Notes: generated by a model not told the origin, from the sequence alone. A DNA stretch of 64,000 nt from Beijerinckiaceae bacterium (GCA_027532775.1 JAPZTO010000008.1:116001-180000); one strand, 5' to 3'; counted from the first letter of the stretch, positions 8,313-17,987 are shown. Translations and numbers: made by a program.

Positions 8313-9256
8313 ACCGGATCCTCGCCCTCCTTCCCTGGCTTCTGGCCTTGGCCCTGCTTGCGGCCCTGCCGCAGGTGCTGACGGTGAAATACTATCTCCA
8401 TCTCAGCATTCTCGCGCTGATCTGGGTGATCGTCGCGCAGGGGCAGAACCTCATCCAGGGCTTTACCGGCTATGTCTCCATCGTACAGGCCGGCTTCATG
8501 GGCATCGGTGCCTATGGCTCGACGCTGATGGGGCTCAACTTCCAGTGGCCGCTCTGGGCCACCATGCTCGTGGCGCCGCTGATCACCGCCCTGTTCGCCC
8601 TTGCCACCGGCTATCCGAGCCTGCGGGTCAAGGGGCATTACTTCGCCATTGTCACGCTGGCCTTCAACCTGATCATTGTGATCGTGCTGGTGAACTATTC
8701 CGAGCTGACCAAGGGCGAAGCCGGGATTTCCAACATCCCGAAACCCTGGGGTGGCAATCGCGAGGCCTTCTATTATCTCGCGCTCGTGCTGGCCGCATCG
8801 CTGACGCTGCTGGCGGCGCTGATCGCGCGCTCCCGCGTGGGCGAGATCCTGCTCGCGATCCGCCAGAACGAGGATCTCGTGGCCGCGCTCGGGATCGCCG
8901 CGTGGAAATACAAGCTCTTCGCCTTCGTCATCTCGGCCATGTATGCCGGGCTGGGCGGCGCGCTCTACGCCCATTTCCAGGGCTTCATCAACCCCGAGAT
9001 CTTCGGCGTGGCGCAATCGCTTGATGCGATCCTCGCGGTCATTCTCGGCGGCTCGGGCACGATTGCCGGGCCGGCCATCGGCGCCTTCCTCGTGGTCTTC
9101 CTGCCGGAAATCCTGCGCTTCGCCGACAGTTTCCGGCTGATCCTCTACGGACTGATCCTCGTTCTCGCGACGATCTTCATGCCGATCGGCATTGTCGGGA
9201 TCGTCAAGGCCGCTTTCGCCCGGATCACGCGCCGGGAGGCCCGCCATGGCGGATGA
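8309..9256 (+). CDS. livM: LIV-type ABC transporter permease, LivM-like
   Basis: The 315-residue membrane protein begins in the ATGA overlap with livH. It carries the LivM signatures GYVSIVQAGFMGIGAYGS, the cytoplasmic loop AIRQNEDLVAALGI that contacts the ATPase, and ILGGSGTIAGPAIGAF. It completes the two-permease, two-ATPase, one-binding-protein importer encoded from 4719. Its 3' end overlaps the acyl-CoA dehydrogenase start by 11 bases. Confidence 0.9.
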   Translation: MNRILALLPWLLALALLAALPQVLTVKYYLHLSILALIWVIVAQGQNLIQGFTGYVSIVQAGFMGIGAYGSTLMGLNFQWPLWATMLVAPLITALFALATGYPSLRVKGHYFAIVTLAFNLIIVIVLVNYSELTKGEAGISNIPKPWGGNREAFYYLALVLAASLTLLAALIARSRVGEILLAIRQNEDLVAALGIAAWKYKLFAFVISAMYAGLGGALYAHFQGFINPEIFGVAQSLDAILAVILGGSGTIAGPAIGAFLVVFLPEILRFADSFRLILYGLILVLATIFMPIGIVGIVKAAFARITRREARHGG

Positions 9257-10385
9257 GGCCACCCGGCTTTTCCTCGCCGAGGTCCGGGCCTTTGCGCGGG
9301 AGGGTTTGGCTCCGGCCGCGCCCGGCTGGGCGCGGGGCAGCGCGGTGGATCCGGCCATCTTCGCTCGCGCGGGAGAAATCGGCCTGACAGCGATCGAGGT
9401 CCCCGCAGCCATTGGCGGGCTTGGTCTGTCGTTCCGCGCGAAGGTCGAGGCCTGTGCCATCCTCGCCGCTGTCGATTTTGGCCTCGCGATGGCGCTGGTG
9501 AATACGCATAACGTCGCCAAGCGCATCGTCCTCTCCGCTCCGACCGAGCTGGCCCGCGCGCTGCTGCCGGATCTGCTGGCCGGGCGGGCCAGCGCCTGCA
9601 CCGCGTTGACGGAGCCCGGCGCCGGCTCGGATGCCGCGGCCATGCAGTGCCGGGCCGAAAGGACCTCCGCTGGCTGGGTGCTGGACGGCGAGAAGCGGTG
9701 GATCGTCAATGCGCGCCATGCACGCCATGCCATCGTCTATGCGCAGACCGGGCAACCCGGACAGGGTGCCGGAATCGCCGCCTTCCTTGTCGACCTGACG
9801 GATCCCGCCGTCACGCGGTATCCTGTGGATTCCGTCATCCCGCAGGCCAGCATCGGCACGGGCGGGTTCCGGCTCGACCGGTGCCACGTTCCGGATGACC
9901 GCCTTCTCCTGCCGGCCGGCACCGCCTTCAAGGCCATCCTCGAGGAGATCAACGGTGCGCGGATCTATGTTGCCGCGATGTGCTGCGCCATGGTCTCGGC
10001 CGGGCTCCGTATCGTCCAGGCCTATGGCGGCACGCGGCGGAGCTTTGGCAAGCCGCTGGACGAGCATGCCGTCTGGCGCGAGAAGGCGGCCGAATGTGCC
10101 ACCGCGCTCGCGGCAGCCTGGGCGCTGGTGGAGAGCGCCGTCACTGCGCTCGAGGCCGGCGGCGATGTCCGCCACCTCGCGGCCGCCGCGAAGGTGAATG
10201 CGGTCGCTCTCGCGCAGCGGGAATTGCCCGCGCTGATGCATGCCATGGGCGCCGAGGGCCTGCGCGAGATCCATCCCTTTGCCCGCCATATCGGTGCTGC
10301 CCAGCTGGCCGCGCTGACCGATGGCAGCACCGCGATGCTGCTGGACCGGCTCGGGCGCTGGGATCCGACGCCAATCAACTTGTAA
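9246..10385 (+). CDS. Acyl-CoA dehydrogenase family protein
   Basis: The 379-residue flavoenzyme (start MADEATRLFLAEVRAF at 9246, within the end of livM) has the family motifs CTALTEPGAGSDAAAM (FAD and substrate loop), GEKRWIVNA, and a C-terminal four-helix domain with YGGTRRSFGKPLDEH and LTDGSTAMLLDRLG. It should introduce an alpha-beta double bond into an acyl-CoA and pass electrons to ETF, whose subunits are encoded at 43091-44771. Its place in the operon after an importer and before an acyl-CoA synthetase supports degradation of an imported acid. The acyl chain type is unknown. Confidence 0.88.
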   Translation: MADEATRLFLAEVRAFAREGLAPAAPGWARGSAVDPAIFARAGEIGLTAIEVPAAIGGLGLSFRAKVEACAILAAVDFGLAMALVNTHNVAKRIVLSAPTELARALLPDLLAGRASACTALTEPGAGSDAAAMQCRAERTSAGWVLDGEKRWIVNARHARHAIVYAQTGQPGQGAGIAAFLVDLTDPAVTRYPVDSVIPQASIGTGGFRLDRCHVPDDRLLLPAGTAFKAILEEINGARIYVAAMCCAMVSAGLRIVQAYGGTRRSFGKPLDEHAVWREKAAECATALAAAWALVESAVTALEAGGDVRHLAAAAKVNAVALAQRELPALMHAMGAEGLREIHPFARHIGAAQLAALTDGSTAMLLDRLGRWDPTPINL

Positions 10386-10405
10386 AAGCGGGAAGGGACC
10401 GGCGC

Positions 10406-11437
10406 ATGCGCGTTTTCCAGATCGAGGGGAGCTGGAGTTTCGACCATCTGGTTCTCGCCGAGAGGCCGGAACCGGTGCCGCAGGCCGGGCAGGTGCTTAT
10501 CCGCATGCAGGCGGCCTCGCTGAATGCGCGCGACCTGATCGTTCCGCTCCGGGGCTATGGCCGGGCAACAGGCGAATTGCCGCTGATTCCGGTTTCGGAT
10601 GGTGTGGGCACCGTCATCGCCACCGGTCCGGGCGTGACGCGGGTGAAGGTCGGTGACCGTGTCTGCCCGACCTATTTCCAGGGCTGGATCGCCGGTGAAC
10701 CTTCGGCCGACCGTTTCGCCACCGCCCTTGGCGGGCCGCTGGACGGCGTCATGGCCGATCTCGTCTGCCTCTCCGAAGATGGTGTTGTGCGCGTTCCGGA
10801 TTATCTGACCGACGAGGAAGCGGCCACCTTGCCCTGTGCCGCCCTGACCGCCTGGAGTGCGATTTCCGGGCTGGCGGCAACCCGTCCGGGCGATCATGTG
10901 CTGATTCAGGGAACCGGCGGCGTCGCGCTGTTTGCGCTGGCCTTCGCCAGGCTGCATGGCGCGCATGTGACCGTCATCTCCTCCAGCGATGCCAAGCTGG
11001 ACCGGGCAAAGGCTCTCGGCGCCGATGCCACGATCAACTACCAGACCACGCCCGAATGGTCCCGGCCGGCGCGGGAGATCGCAGCAGCACGGGGCGGCTA
11101 TGACACGATCATCGAGCTTGGCGGCGAAACCACGTTGGGCCAGTCGATCAAGTGTATCCGCGTGGGCGGCACGATCGCCCTGATCGGCGTCCTGTCGGGC
11201 CTCGCGCCGACCCTGCCGCTCGGCGCGATCGTAACCCGCCAGGTCCGGCTGCAGGGCGTCACGGTCGGCCATCGCGACGGGTTCGAGGCCATGCTGCGGG
11301 CCATGGCGCTGCACACGGTCCGGCCTGTCATTGGCAAGGTCTTCGCCTTTGCCGAACTCAAGGCCGCGCTCGACGAGACGGCCCGCCCGTCCGGCATCGG
11401 CAAGACCGTCATCCGGTTCGATGCCCATGAATCCTGA
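10406..11437 (+). CDS. Zinc-free medium-chain (MDR) alcohol dehydrogenase / quinone-oxidoreductase-like protein
   Basis: The 343-residue protein starts at 10406, 20 bases after the dehydrogenase stop behind GGAAGGGA. It has the GroES-like N-terminal domain and a Rossmann domain with GTGGVALFALAFARLHGA. The zinc-ligand GHE motif and the structural four-cysteine loop of true alcohol dehydrogenases are absent, so it belongs with the zinc-independent quinone oxidoreductase/enoyl reductase side of the MDR superfamily. It probably reduces or oxidises an intermediate of the imported acid. The exact reaction cannot be told. Confidence 0.8.
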   Translation: MRVFQIEGSWSFDHLVLAERPEPVPQAGQVLIRMQAASLNARDLIVPLRGYGRATGELPLIPVSDGVGTVIATGPGVTRVKVGDRVCPTYFQGWIAGEPSADRFATALGGPLDGVMADLVCLSEDGVVRVPDYLTDEEAATLPCAALTAWSAISGLAATRPGDHVLIQGTGGVALFALAFARLHGAHVTVISSSDAKLDRAKALGADATINYQTTPEWSRPAREIAAARGGYDTIIELGGETTLGQSIKCIRVGGTIALIGVLSGLAPTLPLGAIVTRQVRLQGVTVGHRDGFEAMLRAMALHTVRPVIGKVFAFAELKAALDETARPSGIGKTVIRFDAHES

Positions 11438-12992
11438 CCTTCCGCCCTTCCATCCCCGCCGCCATGCGCTGGAACGGCCTGACGCCGTCGCCTTCCGGAT
11501 GAGCAACAGCGGCGAGGCTGTCACCTTCGCCGAGCTCGAAGCCCGGGCGAACCAGGCCGCCCATGTGTTCCGCCGGCTGGGGCTGAAACGCGGTGATCAT
11601 CTCGTCATCCTGATGGAGAACCGGCGCGAATTCCTCGAACTCTGCTTCGCGGCAGACCGGACAGGCCTCTATTACACCACCGCCAGCACGCATCTCGCCG
11701 ATGACGAGATCCGCCATATCATCGAGGATTGCGGCGCCGCGCTGGTGCTGGTTTCGGATGCGCTGGTCGCGCGGATCGCGCATTTCGCCGATGATTTGCG
11801 GCGTCAATGCCCCGTCCTCGTGGTCGGACAGGACGGCGCGGGCCTGCCGGGCTTCGGCGCGATGGCCGCGGTTGCGCCCGTCTCGCCGATTGCCGATGAA
11901 TCCCAGGGTCTCGACATGCTCTATTCGTCCGGCACGACGGGGCGGCCCAAGGGCGTGAAATGGGCCTTGCCCGACCAGCCTGTCGGCAGCCCGTCGATGT
12001 TGATCGAACTCCTGTCAGGCCTGTTCGGCTACGGGCCAGAGACCCGCTATCTCTGCCCGGCCCCGCTCTATCATGCCGCGCCGCTGCGGCACACGATGGT
12101 GACGATCCGCACGGGCGGTTCCGCAGTGATCATGCCGAAATTCGATGCCGAAACCGCGCTGGCGCTGATCGAATCGGAGCGGATCACCCATAGCCAATGG
12201 GTGCCGACCATGTTCGTGCGGCTGCTGAAACTGCCCGAGGAGACGCGCCGCCGCTATTCGACCGCGTCGATGATCATGGCGGTCCATGCTGCCGCGCCGT
12301 GCCCGGTCGAAGTGAAACGCCGCATGATCGCGTGGTGGGGCCCGATCATCCACGAGTATTATGCGGGCACCGAGAATAACGGCTTCACCGCCCTGACGAC
12401 CGAAGAATGGCTCGGGCATGTCGGCTCGGTCGGGCGGGCCAAGCTCGGCGTCATCCATATCTGCGACGAGAACGGCGTAGAAATGCCCGTGGGCGCCGAG
12501 GGCGAGGTCTTTTTCGAGAACGGCCACCAGTTCGAGTATCACAACGATCCGGAAAAGACCCGATCCAGCCGGAATGCCCGGGGCTGGACCAGCCTCGGTG
12601 ATATCGGGCGGCTGGATGAGGATGGCTATCTATACCTGACCGACCGCAAGTCCTTCGTCATCATTTCCGGCGGCGTGAACATCTACCCGCAGGAGGTGGA
12701 AAACCTGCTCCTCCAGCACGAGGCCGTACTCGATGCGGCGGTGATCGGCATTCCGAACGAGGAATTCGGCGAGGAAGTGAAGGCGGTGGTGCAGCTGGTC
12801 GACGGGCGGGAGGCCAGCGAGGCCCTGTCCGACGAGCTGGTCGCCTTCTGCCGGAAGCGGCTTTCGGCGATCAAATGCCCGCGCAGCGTCGATTTCCGGA
12901 AGGAGTTTCCCCGTTCCCCGACCGGCAAGCTGCTGAAGCGCCAGATCCGGGACGATTACCGGCCCGGAAAGGCGAGGGCGGCCTCGCCCTGA
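11427..12992 (+). CDS. AMP-dependent acyl-CoA synthetase/ligase
   Basis: The approximately 521-residue enzyme carries the adenylation motifs [17 protein letters not shown] (P-loop), [10 protein letters not shown], the hinge region [20 protein letters not shown], and the C-terminal lysine motif [14 protein letters not shown]. It overlaps the preceding gene by 11 bases if started at 11427 (MNPDLPPF) or 17 if at 11421; both are in frame. It activates a carboxylic acid to its CoA thioester. As last gene of the operon it supplies the thioester used by the acyl-CoA dehydrogenase. FadD-like and caiC-like enzymes share these motifs, so chain specificity is open. Confidence 0.88.
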   Translation: MNPDLPPFHPRRHALERPDAVAFRMSNSGEAVTFAELEARANQAAHVFRRLGLKRGDHLVILMENRREFLELCFAADRTGLYYTTASTHLADDEIRHIIEDCGAALVLVSDALVARIAHFADDLRRQCPVLVVGQDGAGLPGFGAMAAVAPVSPIADESQGLDMLYSSGTTGRPKGVKWALPDQPVGSPSMLIELLSGLFGYGPETRYLCPAPLYHAAPLRHTMVTIRTGGSAVIMPKFDAETALALIESERITHSQWVPTMFVRLLKLPEETRRRYSTASMIMAVHAAAPCPVEVKRRMIAWWGPIIHEYYAGTENNGFTALTTEEWLGHVGSVGRAKLGVIHICDENGVEMPVGAEGEVFFENGHQFEYHNDPEKTRSSRNARGWTSLGDIGRLDEDGYLYLTDRKSFVIISGGVNIYPQEVENLLLQHEAVLDAAVIGIPNEEFGEEVKAVVQLVDGREASEALSDELVAFCRKRLSAIKCPRSVDFRKEFPRSPTGKLLKRQIRDDYRPGKARAASP

Positions 12993-13002
12993 GCCTCGAC
13001 CG

Positions 13003-13317
13003 GACCGGGCCCTCGTCAGCCGGCCGGGCATTCTCGCGCTCGATGAACCGCTGGGCGCCCTTGATGCGCTGACCCGTATCGACATGCAGGCGCTGCTCGA
13101 GACCGTGTGGCAGCAGGCAGGGCTCACCGCATTGATGGTTACCCATGATGTGCCGGAAGCGATTGCCCTTGCCGATCGCGTTGTGCTGATCGACGAGGGT
13201 CGGATCACGCTCGATCTCACGGTCGATTTGCCCCGGCCCCGCCGCCGTGGCACGCCGGAATTCGCCGCGCTGGAAAGCCGGATCCTTGACCGCATCCTCC
13301 AGCGGCATGGCGGGTGA
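13003..13317 (+). pseudogene. Remnant of an aliphatic sulfonate-type ABC ATPase (SsuB C-terminal part)
   Basis: Reading in frame from about 13003 gives an ATPase C-terminal part: RALVSRP, Walker [17 protein letters not shown], then the switch region [16 protein letters not shown] and a C-terminus LPRPRRRG typical of SsuB/TauB. Walker A, the Q-loop and the LSGGQ signature are missing, and the upstream sequence is the end of an intact acyl-CoA synthetase gene, so the N-terminal half has been deleted. No start codon with a ribosome site precedes it; the ATG at 13084 is internal to the domain. It lies beside a sulfite oxidase-family gene, which suggests that a sulfonate uptake locus once stood here. 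Confidence 0.75.
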
Positions 13318-13470
13318 CATGACGGTGGCGAACAATCTCCGGGCAATTCTGGCCTGGGTCTGGCGGAAACTGTGCCAGTCTCCCGATCCGGGTCTGGGCG
13401 ACCATATCGGATTTGCGCCACTCGCCGACCTGATGGAGGGCAGGCTGGACTAGCCGCTCTACCCGAAGGC

Positions 13471-14541
13471 TTACCCGAGAACGGTCAGGTCGAGCCTCTG
13501 GCAAACGTTGTTGCAATAGCCGCGCGGGTTCCAGCGGGGCTCCAGTGGCTGCTGCCGTCCTTTTGCGTCGGTGGCGCGGATGATCGCAGTCAAGGATCCG
13601 CTGGCCGGAACGACCAGCGGCAGGGAAAAGCGGGTCCAGGCAAAGGGCGTGGCGGGTGCCGTCAACGAGGCCGGCAGCCAGCTTCTGCCCTCATCCAGCG
13701 ACACCGCCACACCGGCGATGGGCGTGCCGTGCGCCCAGGCCCAGCCTTCGAGGTCGATCGTCGTGCCAGCTGGAACGGCATCGCCATTCTCGTGGGTGGT
13801 GCAGATGGCGCGGACCGGCATCTCGCCGATGATCTCAAATCGCCCCGGATCGACAGGGTCGCCCGGACGGATCGGGTCGATCGGCAGCCGGTAATCCAGT
13901 CCGGACATGCCCGGCGCTTCGTGCACATGGTCCAGAATTTCGATGCCCGTGAGCCATTTCTGCCAGGCCGAGCCGGGATAGCCCGGGGCGACGATGCGGA
14001 GGGGGGCGCCATGGTCCGCCGTCAGGGGCTCCCCATTCATTGACCAGGCGAGCAGGCATTCCGGCTGCAACGCCTTTTCGAGGGGCAGGCCGCGCGAGAA
14101 GGCAGGGCCACCCCCCTTGAGCGCGCGGTCTGCGCCGTGGTGCCGGATATGGCTGGCACCGGGCGCCAGTCCCGCCGCTTGCAGGAGATCGGCAAGCCGG
14201 ATGCCGGCAAAGGTCACGCAGCCAACGGCACCGAGGCCCCAGGGAATGCCGTCGGTAGGGTGGATGTTCAAGGCGCGGCCATTGCCCGCACATTCGATCA
14301 CGGTGGTGATCGATGCCACCGGGAACCGGCGCTCAAGTTCGGCCACGGAAAAACACTGCGGTTGCTCGACCAGCCCTGTAACGGAAAGCCGCCACGTCTC
14401 CACATCGAAAGGGCCTTCGGGCAAATCGCCGTTATTCCGGATGAAGAGCTGTCCGACCGGCGTGATCGGCGAGTTCAGCGAAGTCAGCGGGCTCTCGGCG
14501 TTGGTGGCCTGATGGTCATGTCTGCGCAAGGGGGCCAGCAT
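13471..14541 (-). CDS. Sulfite oxidase family molybdopterin enzyme
   Basis: The 356-residue protein has the sulfite oxidase molybdopterin domain (about residues 25-230) with TTVIECAGNGRAL, where C84 is the expected molybdenum ligand, HHGADR and the substrate/cofactor segment GAPLRIVAPGYPGSAWQKW, followed by the Mo-co dimerisation immunoglobulin-like domain (about 245-350). No Sec or Tat signal is obvious at the N-terminus, unlike the periplasmic SorA/SorT enzymes, so location is uncertain. The adjacent ssuB remnant supports a history in sulfonate or sulfite metabolism. There is no cytochrome subunit next to it. Confidence 0.85.
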   Translation of the reverse strand: MLAPLRRHDHQATNAESPLTSLNSPITPVGQLFIRNNGDLPEGPFDVETWRLSVTGLVEQPQCFSVAELERRFPVASITTVIECAGNGRALNIHPTDGIPWGLGAVGCVTFAGIRLADLLQAAGLAPGASHIRHHGADRALKGGGPAFSRGLPLEKALQPECLLAWSMNGEPLTADHGAPLRIVAPGYPGSAWQKWLTGIEILDHVHEAPGMSGLDYRLPIDPIRPGDPVDPGRFEIIGEMPVRAICTTHENGDAVPAGTTIDLEGWAWAHGTPIAGVAVSLDEGRSWLPASLTAPATPFAWTRFSLPLVVPASGSLTAIIRATDAKGRQQPLEPRWNPRGYCNNVCQRLDLTVLG

Positions 14542-14736
14542 CGATCTCCTCAGGGAAGCACACCAAACCTAGTTGAGCCCAGACAGGCCGATTGGCCAAG
14601 CGGTTTGTTTGCTCGTGGGGAGGGCAGAGGAAACGCTTTTTCTATCTTGCCTGAAAGCTCCGATGCAGGGTTGAACTGTTCCCACCACTCCGCCTGCCGC
14701 AACATATGCGGCAGGCGTTATGCACAGACTGGCTCG

Positions 14737-15621
14737 TCAGGCTGCGATCTTCCAGGCTTGGCGTTTTGCCCAGTCGTCGAAGGTTTCCGGTGTAACACCC
14801 AGGTCCCGCCATTCCGCCGGGTCACGGCTCATGATGGCCAATTCCGCTTCCATCGTGCGGTAGAGCGCGGCGATATCGTCGCCAGCCGGCGGTCCGAACG
14901 CAGCATTGATGCCCTCCGCAAAGGCAGGCAGGGGAATGCGGTGATAGCTGACAGCACGGCCCATGACGCGTGTGAGGCGTTCCGCCATCGCATGACCGGT
15001 CAAGGCTTCGGGCCCGCCGATCCTGAAAACGCGACCCAGAACAGGGCGCGTTGCCGCAGCATGGACAAACTGCCCGAGGCTTCGATGGGAAATCCATGAA
15101 ACAGGTGCATTTTCCGGCATCGGATAGGCAAGGACACCATCATTCACGAGGCTCGGAAGCGACCAGGGCGCGATCAGGTTGTCCATATACACGGTTGGCT
15201 GCAAGACGGTGGCCGGAACCGGGCCGGCCAGAACCGCATCGCTCAATGCACCGAGCACTTTGGCCACCGGGTGCGTGCGGTCATCGAAAACAGCGGCTGC
15301 CGCATTGAAGACCAGTCGCGCCGTTCCCGCCTTTCCTGCGGCCTCGACCACAGTCTCGATCAGGCGCTCGCGCTGGCCCGGGCGATGGTCGATGGGGGAC
15401 GTTACGACAACGACTTCCGCGCCACGGAGGGCCTCGGTCAGTTCCGTCCGGCTATCCGGGTCAACCTGGCGGTATTCCGGACAAATCGAAGACGGGATCG
15501 ACGTGTGTCGGGATCGGCCTATTCCACGAATGCGAAATCCGTTCTGCGCGAGTTCCCGAGCGATTGCCTGATTTTGAATGCCGCCGATGCCGATAACAGC
15601 GACGATGGGGGAGTTGGTCAT
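14737..15621 (-). CDS. NmrA-like atypical short-chain dehydrogenase (NAD(P)-binding)
   Basis: The approximately 294-residue protein begins at 15621 (MTNSPIVAVIG) behind a GGAG site; an ATG 39 bases upstream is less likely. The nucleotide-binding loop appears as VIGIGGIQNQAIA, a variant of GxxGxxG, and the body follows the NmrA/isoflavone reductase-like pattern (EVVVVTSPIDH, VLQPTVYMDN, and the C-terminal helix-rich part). It lacks the classical YxxxK catalytic pair, so it may be a redox sensor or an NAD(P)H-dependent reductase. It is divergent from an HxlR regulator gene across 109 bases, a common pairing in which the regulator controls the oxidoreductase. Confidence 0.8.
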   Translation of the reverse strand: MTNSPIVAVIGIGGIQNQAIARELAQNGFRIRGIGRSRHTSIPSSICPEYRQVDPDSRTELTEALRGAEVVVVTSPIDHRPGQRERLIETVVEAAGKAGTARLVFNAAAAVFDDRTHPVAKVLGALSDAVLAGPVPATVLQPTVYMDNLIAPWSLPSLVNDGVLAYPMPENAPVSWISHRSLGQFVHAAATRPVLGRVFRIGGPEALTGHAMAERLTRVMGRAVSYHRIPLPAFAEGINAAFGPPAGDDIAALYRTMEAELAIMSRDPAEWRDLGVTPETFDDWAKRQAWKIAA

Positions 15622-15707
15622 GACAGTCTCCATACGATGCAGGATTGCATGGAGTGGCAAATGGCATGTATTATCCGTCTAGAACAGTACGCACAATAAC
15701 CGCCTAT

Positions 15708-15725
15708 AGTATCGAAAAGGATACT
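15708..15725. promoter_or_regulatory. Candidate HxlR operator (AGTATC-N6-GATACT)
   Basis: AGTATC-gaaaag-GATACT is an inverted repeat with 6-bp arms ending 5 bases before the HxlR start codon, in the divergent gap with the NmrA-like gene. Its place fits autorepression by the HxlR protein and control of the divergent gene. Binding is inferred. Confidence 0.5.
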
Positions 15726-15730
15726 GTCAT

Positions 15731-16114
15731 ATGCCCAAGCTTGTTCCCTCTGAGGTCGCCATGCAGGAGGTCCTGACATTCTGTCCGGTCGATACGACGC
15801 TGGCCGTGATCGGCGGCAAGTGGAAGCCTCTGATCCTCTATCAGCTCCGTTCAGGTCCCAAGCGCTTCAATGAGCTTCGCCGGCTCTTGCCCACCGTGAC
15901 ACAACGGATGCTGACCGCCCATCTGCGGGAACTTGAAGGCGACGGCATCGTTCACCGCGAGATTTTTCCGGTGATACCACCCCGTGTAGAATACACGTTG
16001 ACCGAACGTGGCCAGACGCTTGTACCAATCCTTGTCGCCATGGCGGAATGGGGCACGGCCCACGCTGCACCGCCCGAAGAAAACTCGGCCGCCATCGGGG
16101 GGGAGGGCGGCTAG
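15731..16114 (+). CDS. HxlR family winged-helix transcriptional regulator
   Basis: The 127-residue protein has the HxlR core: [20 protein letters not shown] with the conserved cysteine followed by GGKW, then [21 protein letters not shown] (recognition helix) and [15 protein letters not shown]. Members are dimeric regulators that often sense electrophiles or quinones through the N-terminal cysteine. It is divergent from the NmrA-like oxidoreductase gene and has a palindrome immediately upstream, so that gene is its most likely target. Confidence 0.92.
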   Translation: MPKLVPSEVAMQEVLTFCPVDTTLAVIGGKWKPLILYQLRSGPKRFNELRRLLPTVTQRMLTAHLRELEGDGIVHREIFPVIPPRVEYTLTERGQTLVPILVAMAEWGTAHAAPPEENSAAIGGEGG

Positions 16115-16187
16115 AAGGGCAGGATTCGCAACACCCGCATCCGTGGCTCCTTCAAGGGCTCACCCGGAGTCCTGTGCCACCTGGACA

Positions 16188-17987
16188 TCACGAGCGCTGA
16201 CGATCACCATCCTCCGCTCCCATGTCCAGCGTTGCAAAAAGCTGGGCCAGGGTGAAGAAACCGAGCTTGCGGGTCGTCTTGTCCTCAGCCAGCAGGCCCT
16301 TGCGGTTGAAGCCGCGCTGGAAGCCCGTTTGCCGCCGCTCGGTTCGGAAATCGTACAACAGCCAGGCGGCAAGCCCGGCAATGTAGGGCGTGGCGGAAAT
16401 GCGCCTGAACTGCTCACGGTAGAACTCCGCCTGCCAGTCTTCCGTGAAAAGAACACGGCCTGACCCTCGATGGCCAGGTGAAGCATCGGCGCCTGTCTCG
16501 CTGATGATGACCGGTTTGCCGGGTCGGGAATTGGCGAGCAGGCGGTCGAGCCCGGAAAAATCCGGCTCATACCAACCGAAATACTCGTTGAGACCAATGA
16601 CATCGAGATACTCTGCCAGTCGGTCCTCGATGGCAAAGCGCTCGCGGTTGATGAGGCAGGCAGCAGCCGTCAGACGGGATGGATCCAGCCTTTTCGCTGT
16701 CCGTGCGAGTTCCACCATGAAAGCAAGCCGGGCATCGGTATCGGCATTTTCGTTGCCGACGCCCCAGAGGATGACGCTCGCCCGGTTGATGTCGCGCAGG
16801 ATCAGCTCTGAAAGCTGGTTGCTCGCATCGGCGAGTGTCGAGGGGTTCGCGAAATCGATCGCCCAGTAGACCGGGACCTCCGCCCAGAGGAGCAAGCCCT
16901 CCTCATCGGCTATCATCGCGACCCGTTCGTGATGCGGGTAATGTGCGAGGCGCAGGAAGTTGCAGCCGAGTTCCCGGGCATGGCGGAAGCGGCGGCGGAT
17001 ATCGGCGTCGCTGGTGACCTTGCCAAGCTCGAGGTCATCCTCGTGGACGCAAACGCCCTTGAGCCATATCGGTTCACCATTGAGAAGGATCGCCGTGCCG
17101 CGCGTCTCGACGGTGCGGAAGCCGATCCGCTCGGTCACGATATCGCGGTCGAAGATGAAGCGCACAGCATGGAGACGGGGCGAAGAAGGCGACCAGCGCG
17201 CGGGCGAGGCCGGTACGTTCAGTTCCCCCCGCCCAGCCGTCACAGGCAGGGAAGCCCGAAGACCGAGTTCGGCAATCTCGACAATCGCCTCGCCATCAAC
17301 CCTGTCGGACAATTCAATCGCGAAGCGGATGGCGGTGCCCTCGGTTGTCAGTGCAGCGCTGGCTTTCCGGATGAAAACCGCCGGAAGACGAACCAGCGCC
17401 ACTTCCCGATACAGGCCCCCATAATTGAACCAGTCGATATGGTGCATCGGCACGCGGTCGGCACGGCGGCGGTTCTCCACATAGACCTGCAGGCGATTGC
17501 GACCCGGCTTCAGATGCGCCGTTGCTTCCAGGCAAAAGGGAGTCGATCCGCCCTCATGCCCGCCGAGAGGCGTGCCGTTGAGGAACACGAGCGCCACGTA
17601 ATTTGCCGCGCCGAAATGGAGCATCACGCGCTCGCCGGGCTGGCCCGGGTGCCAATCAAACCAGCGCGTATACCAGGCGCCGCCCTCGAAATGTGTCCAT
17701 TCCGGCTTCAGCACATTCCAGCAGGAAGGAACGGGCACGAGATCCCCCGCTTCGATCTCATAGTCGCGCGGGGTCGCCCATTGCGATGGCGGATCCTCGT
17801 CAAGCGCGAACCAGCGTTGACGCAGCCCCTCATCGAAAAGGTCGAGGGTGAAGCGCCACTCGCCGTCGAGCGAAGTGGTCTCGCGGCCAGCCAAGGTCAC
17901 CAGCGTTTCCGCTCTGGCCATGTCACGCAGGAACGCGCGCGCGTAATCCTCGTCGTGCAGATGGTGGAACGGATCGTCGACGGTCAT
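16188..17987 (-). CDS. Glycoside hydrolase family 2 protein (beta-glucuronidase/beta-galactosidase-like)
   Basis: The 599-residue enzyme (start MTVDDPFHHLHDEDY at 17987) contains the GH2 sugar-binding jelly roll (WYTRWFDW, HFGAANYVALVFLNG), the immunoglobulin-like middle domain and a TIM barrel with ILWGVGNEN, where E413 is the likely acid/base, and IISETGAD, where E497 is the likely nucleophile. At about 600 residues it is closer to UidA-type enzymes than to the 1000-residue LacZ. No signal peptide is seen, so it acts on imported oligosaccharide in the cytoplasm. Its ATG overlaps the stop of the preceding gene (ATGA), and it is the last gene of the LacI-controlled sugar operon. The glycosidic substrate is not deducible. 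Confidence 0.88.
   Translation of the reverse strand: MTVDDPFHHLHDEDYARAFLRDMARAETLVTLAGRETTSLDGEWRFTLDLFDEGLRQRWFALDEDPPSQWATPRDYEIEAGDLVPVPSCWNVLKPEWTHFEGGAWYTRWFDWHPGQPGERVMLHFGAANYVALVFLNGTPLGGHEGGSTPFCLEATAHLKPGRNRLQVYVENRRRADRVPMHHIDWFNYGGLYREVALVRLPAVFIRKASAALTTEGTAIRFAIELSDRVDGEAIVEIAELGLRASLPVTAGRGELNVPASPARWSPSSPRLHAVRFIFDRDIVTERIGFRTVETRGTAILLNGEPIWLKGVCVHEDDLELGKVTSDADIRRRFRHARELGCNFLRLAHYPHHERVAMIADEEGLLLWAEVPVYWAIDFANPSTLADASNQLSELILRDINRASVILWGVGNENADTDARLAFMVELARTAKRLDPSRLTAAACLINRERFAIEDRLAEYLDVIGLNEYFGWYEPDFSGLDRLLANSRPGKPVIISETGADASPGHRGSGRVLFTEDWQAEFYREQFRRISATPYIAGLAAWLLYDFRTERRQTGFQRGFNRKGLLAEDKTTRKLGFFTLAQLFATLDMGAEDGDRQRS

Noticed and set aside
13247..13453. Open frame of 68 residues after the ssuB remnant
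   Set aside because: Its first part overlaps the remnant in another frame and the rest matches nothing I know; likely noncoding debris.
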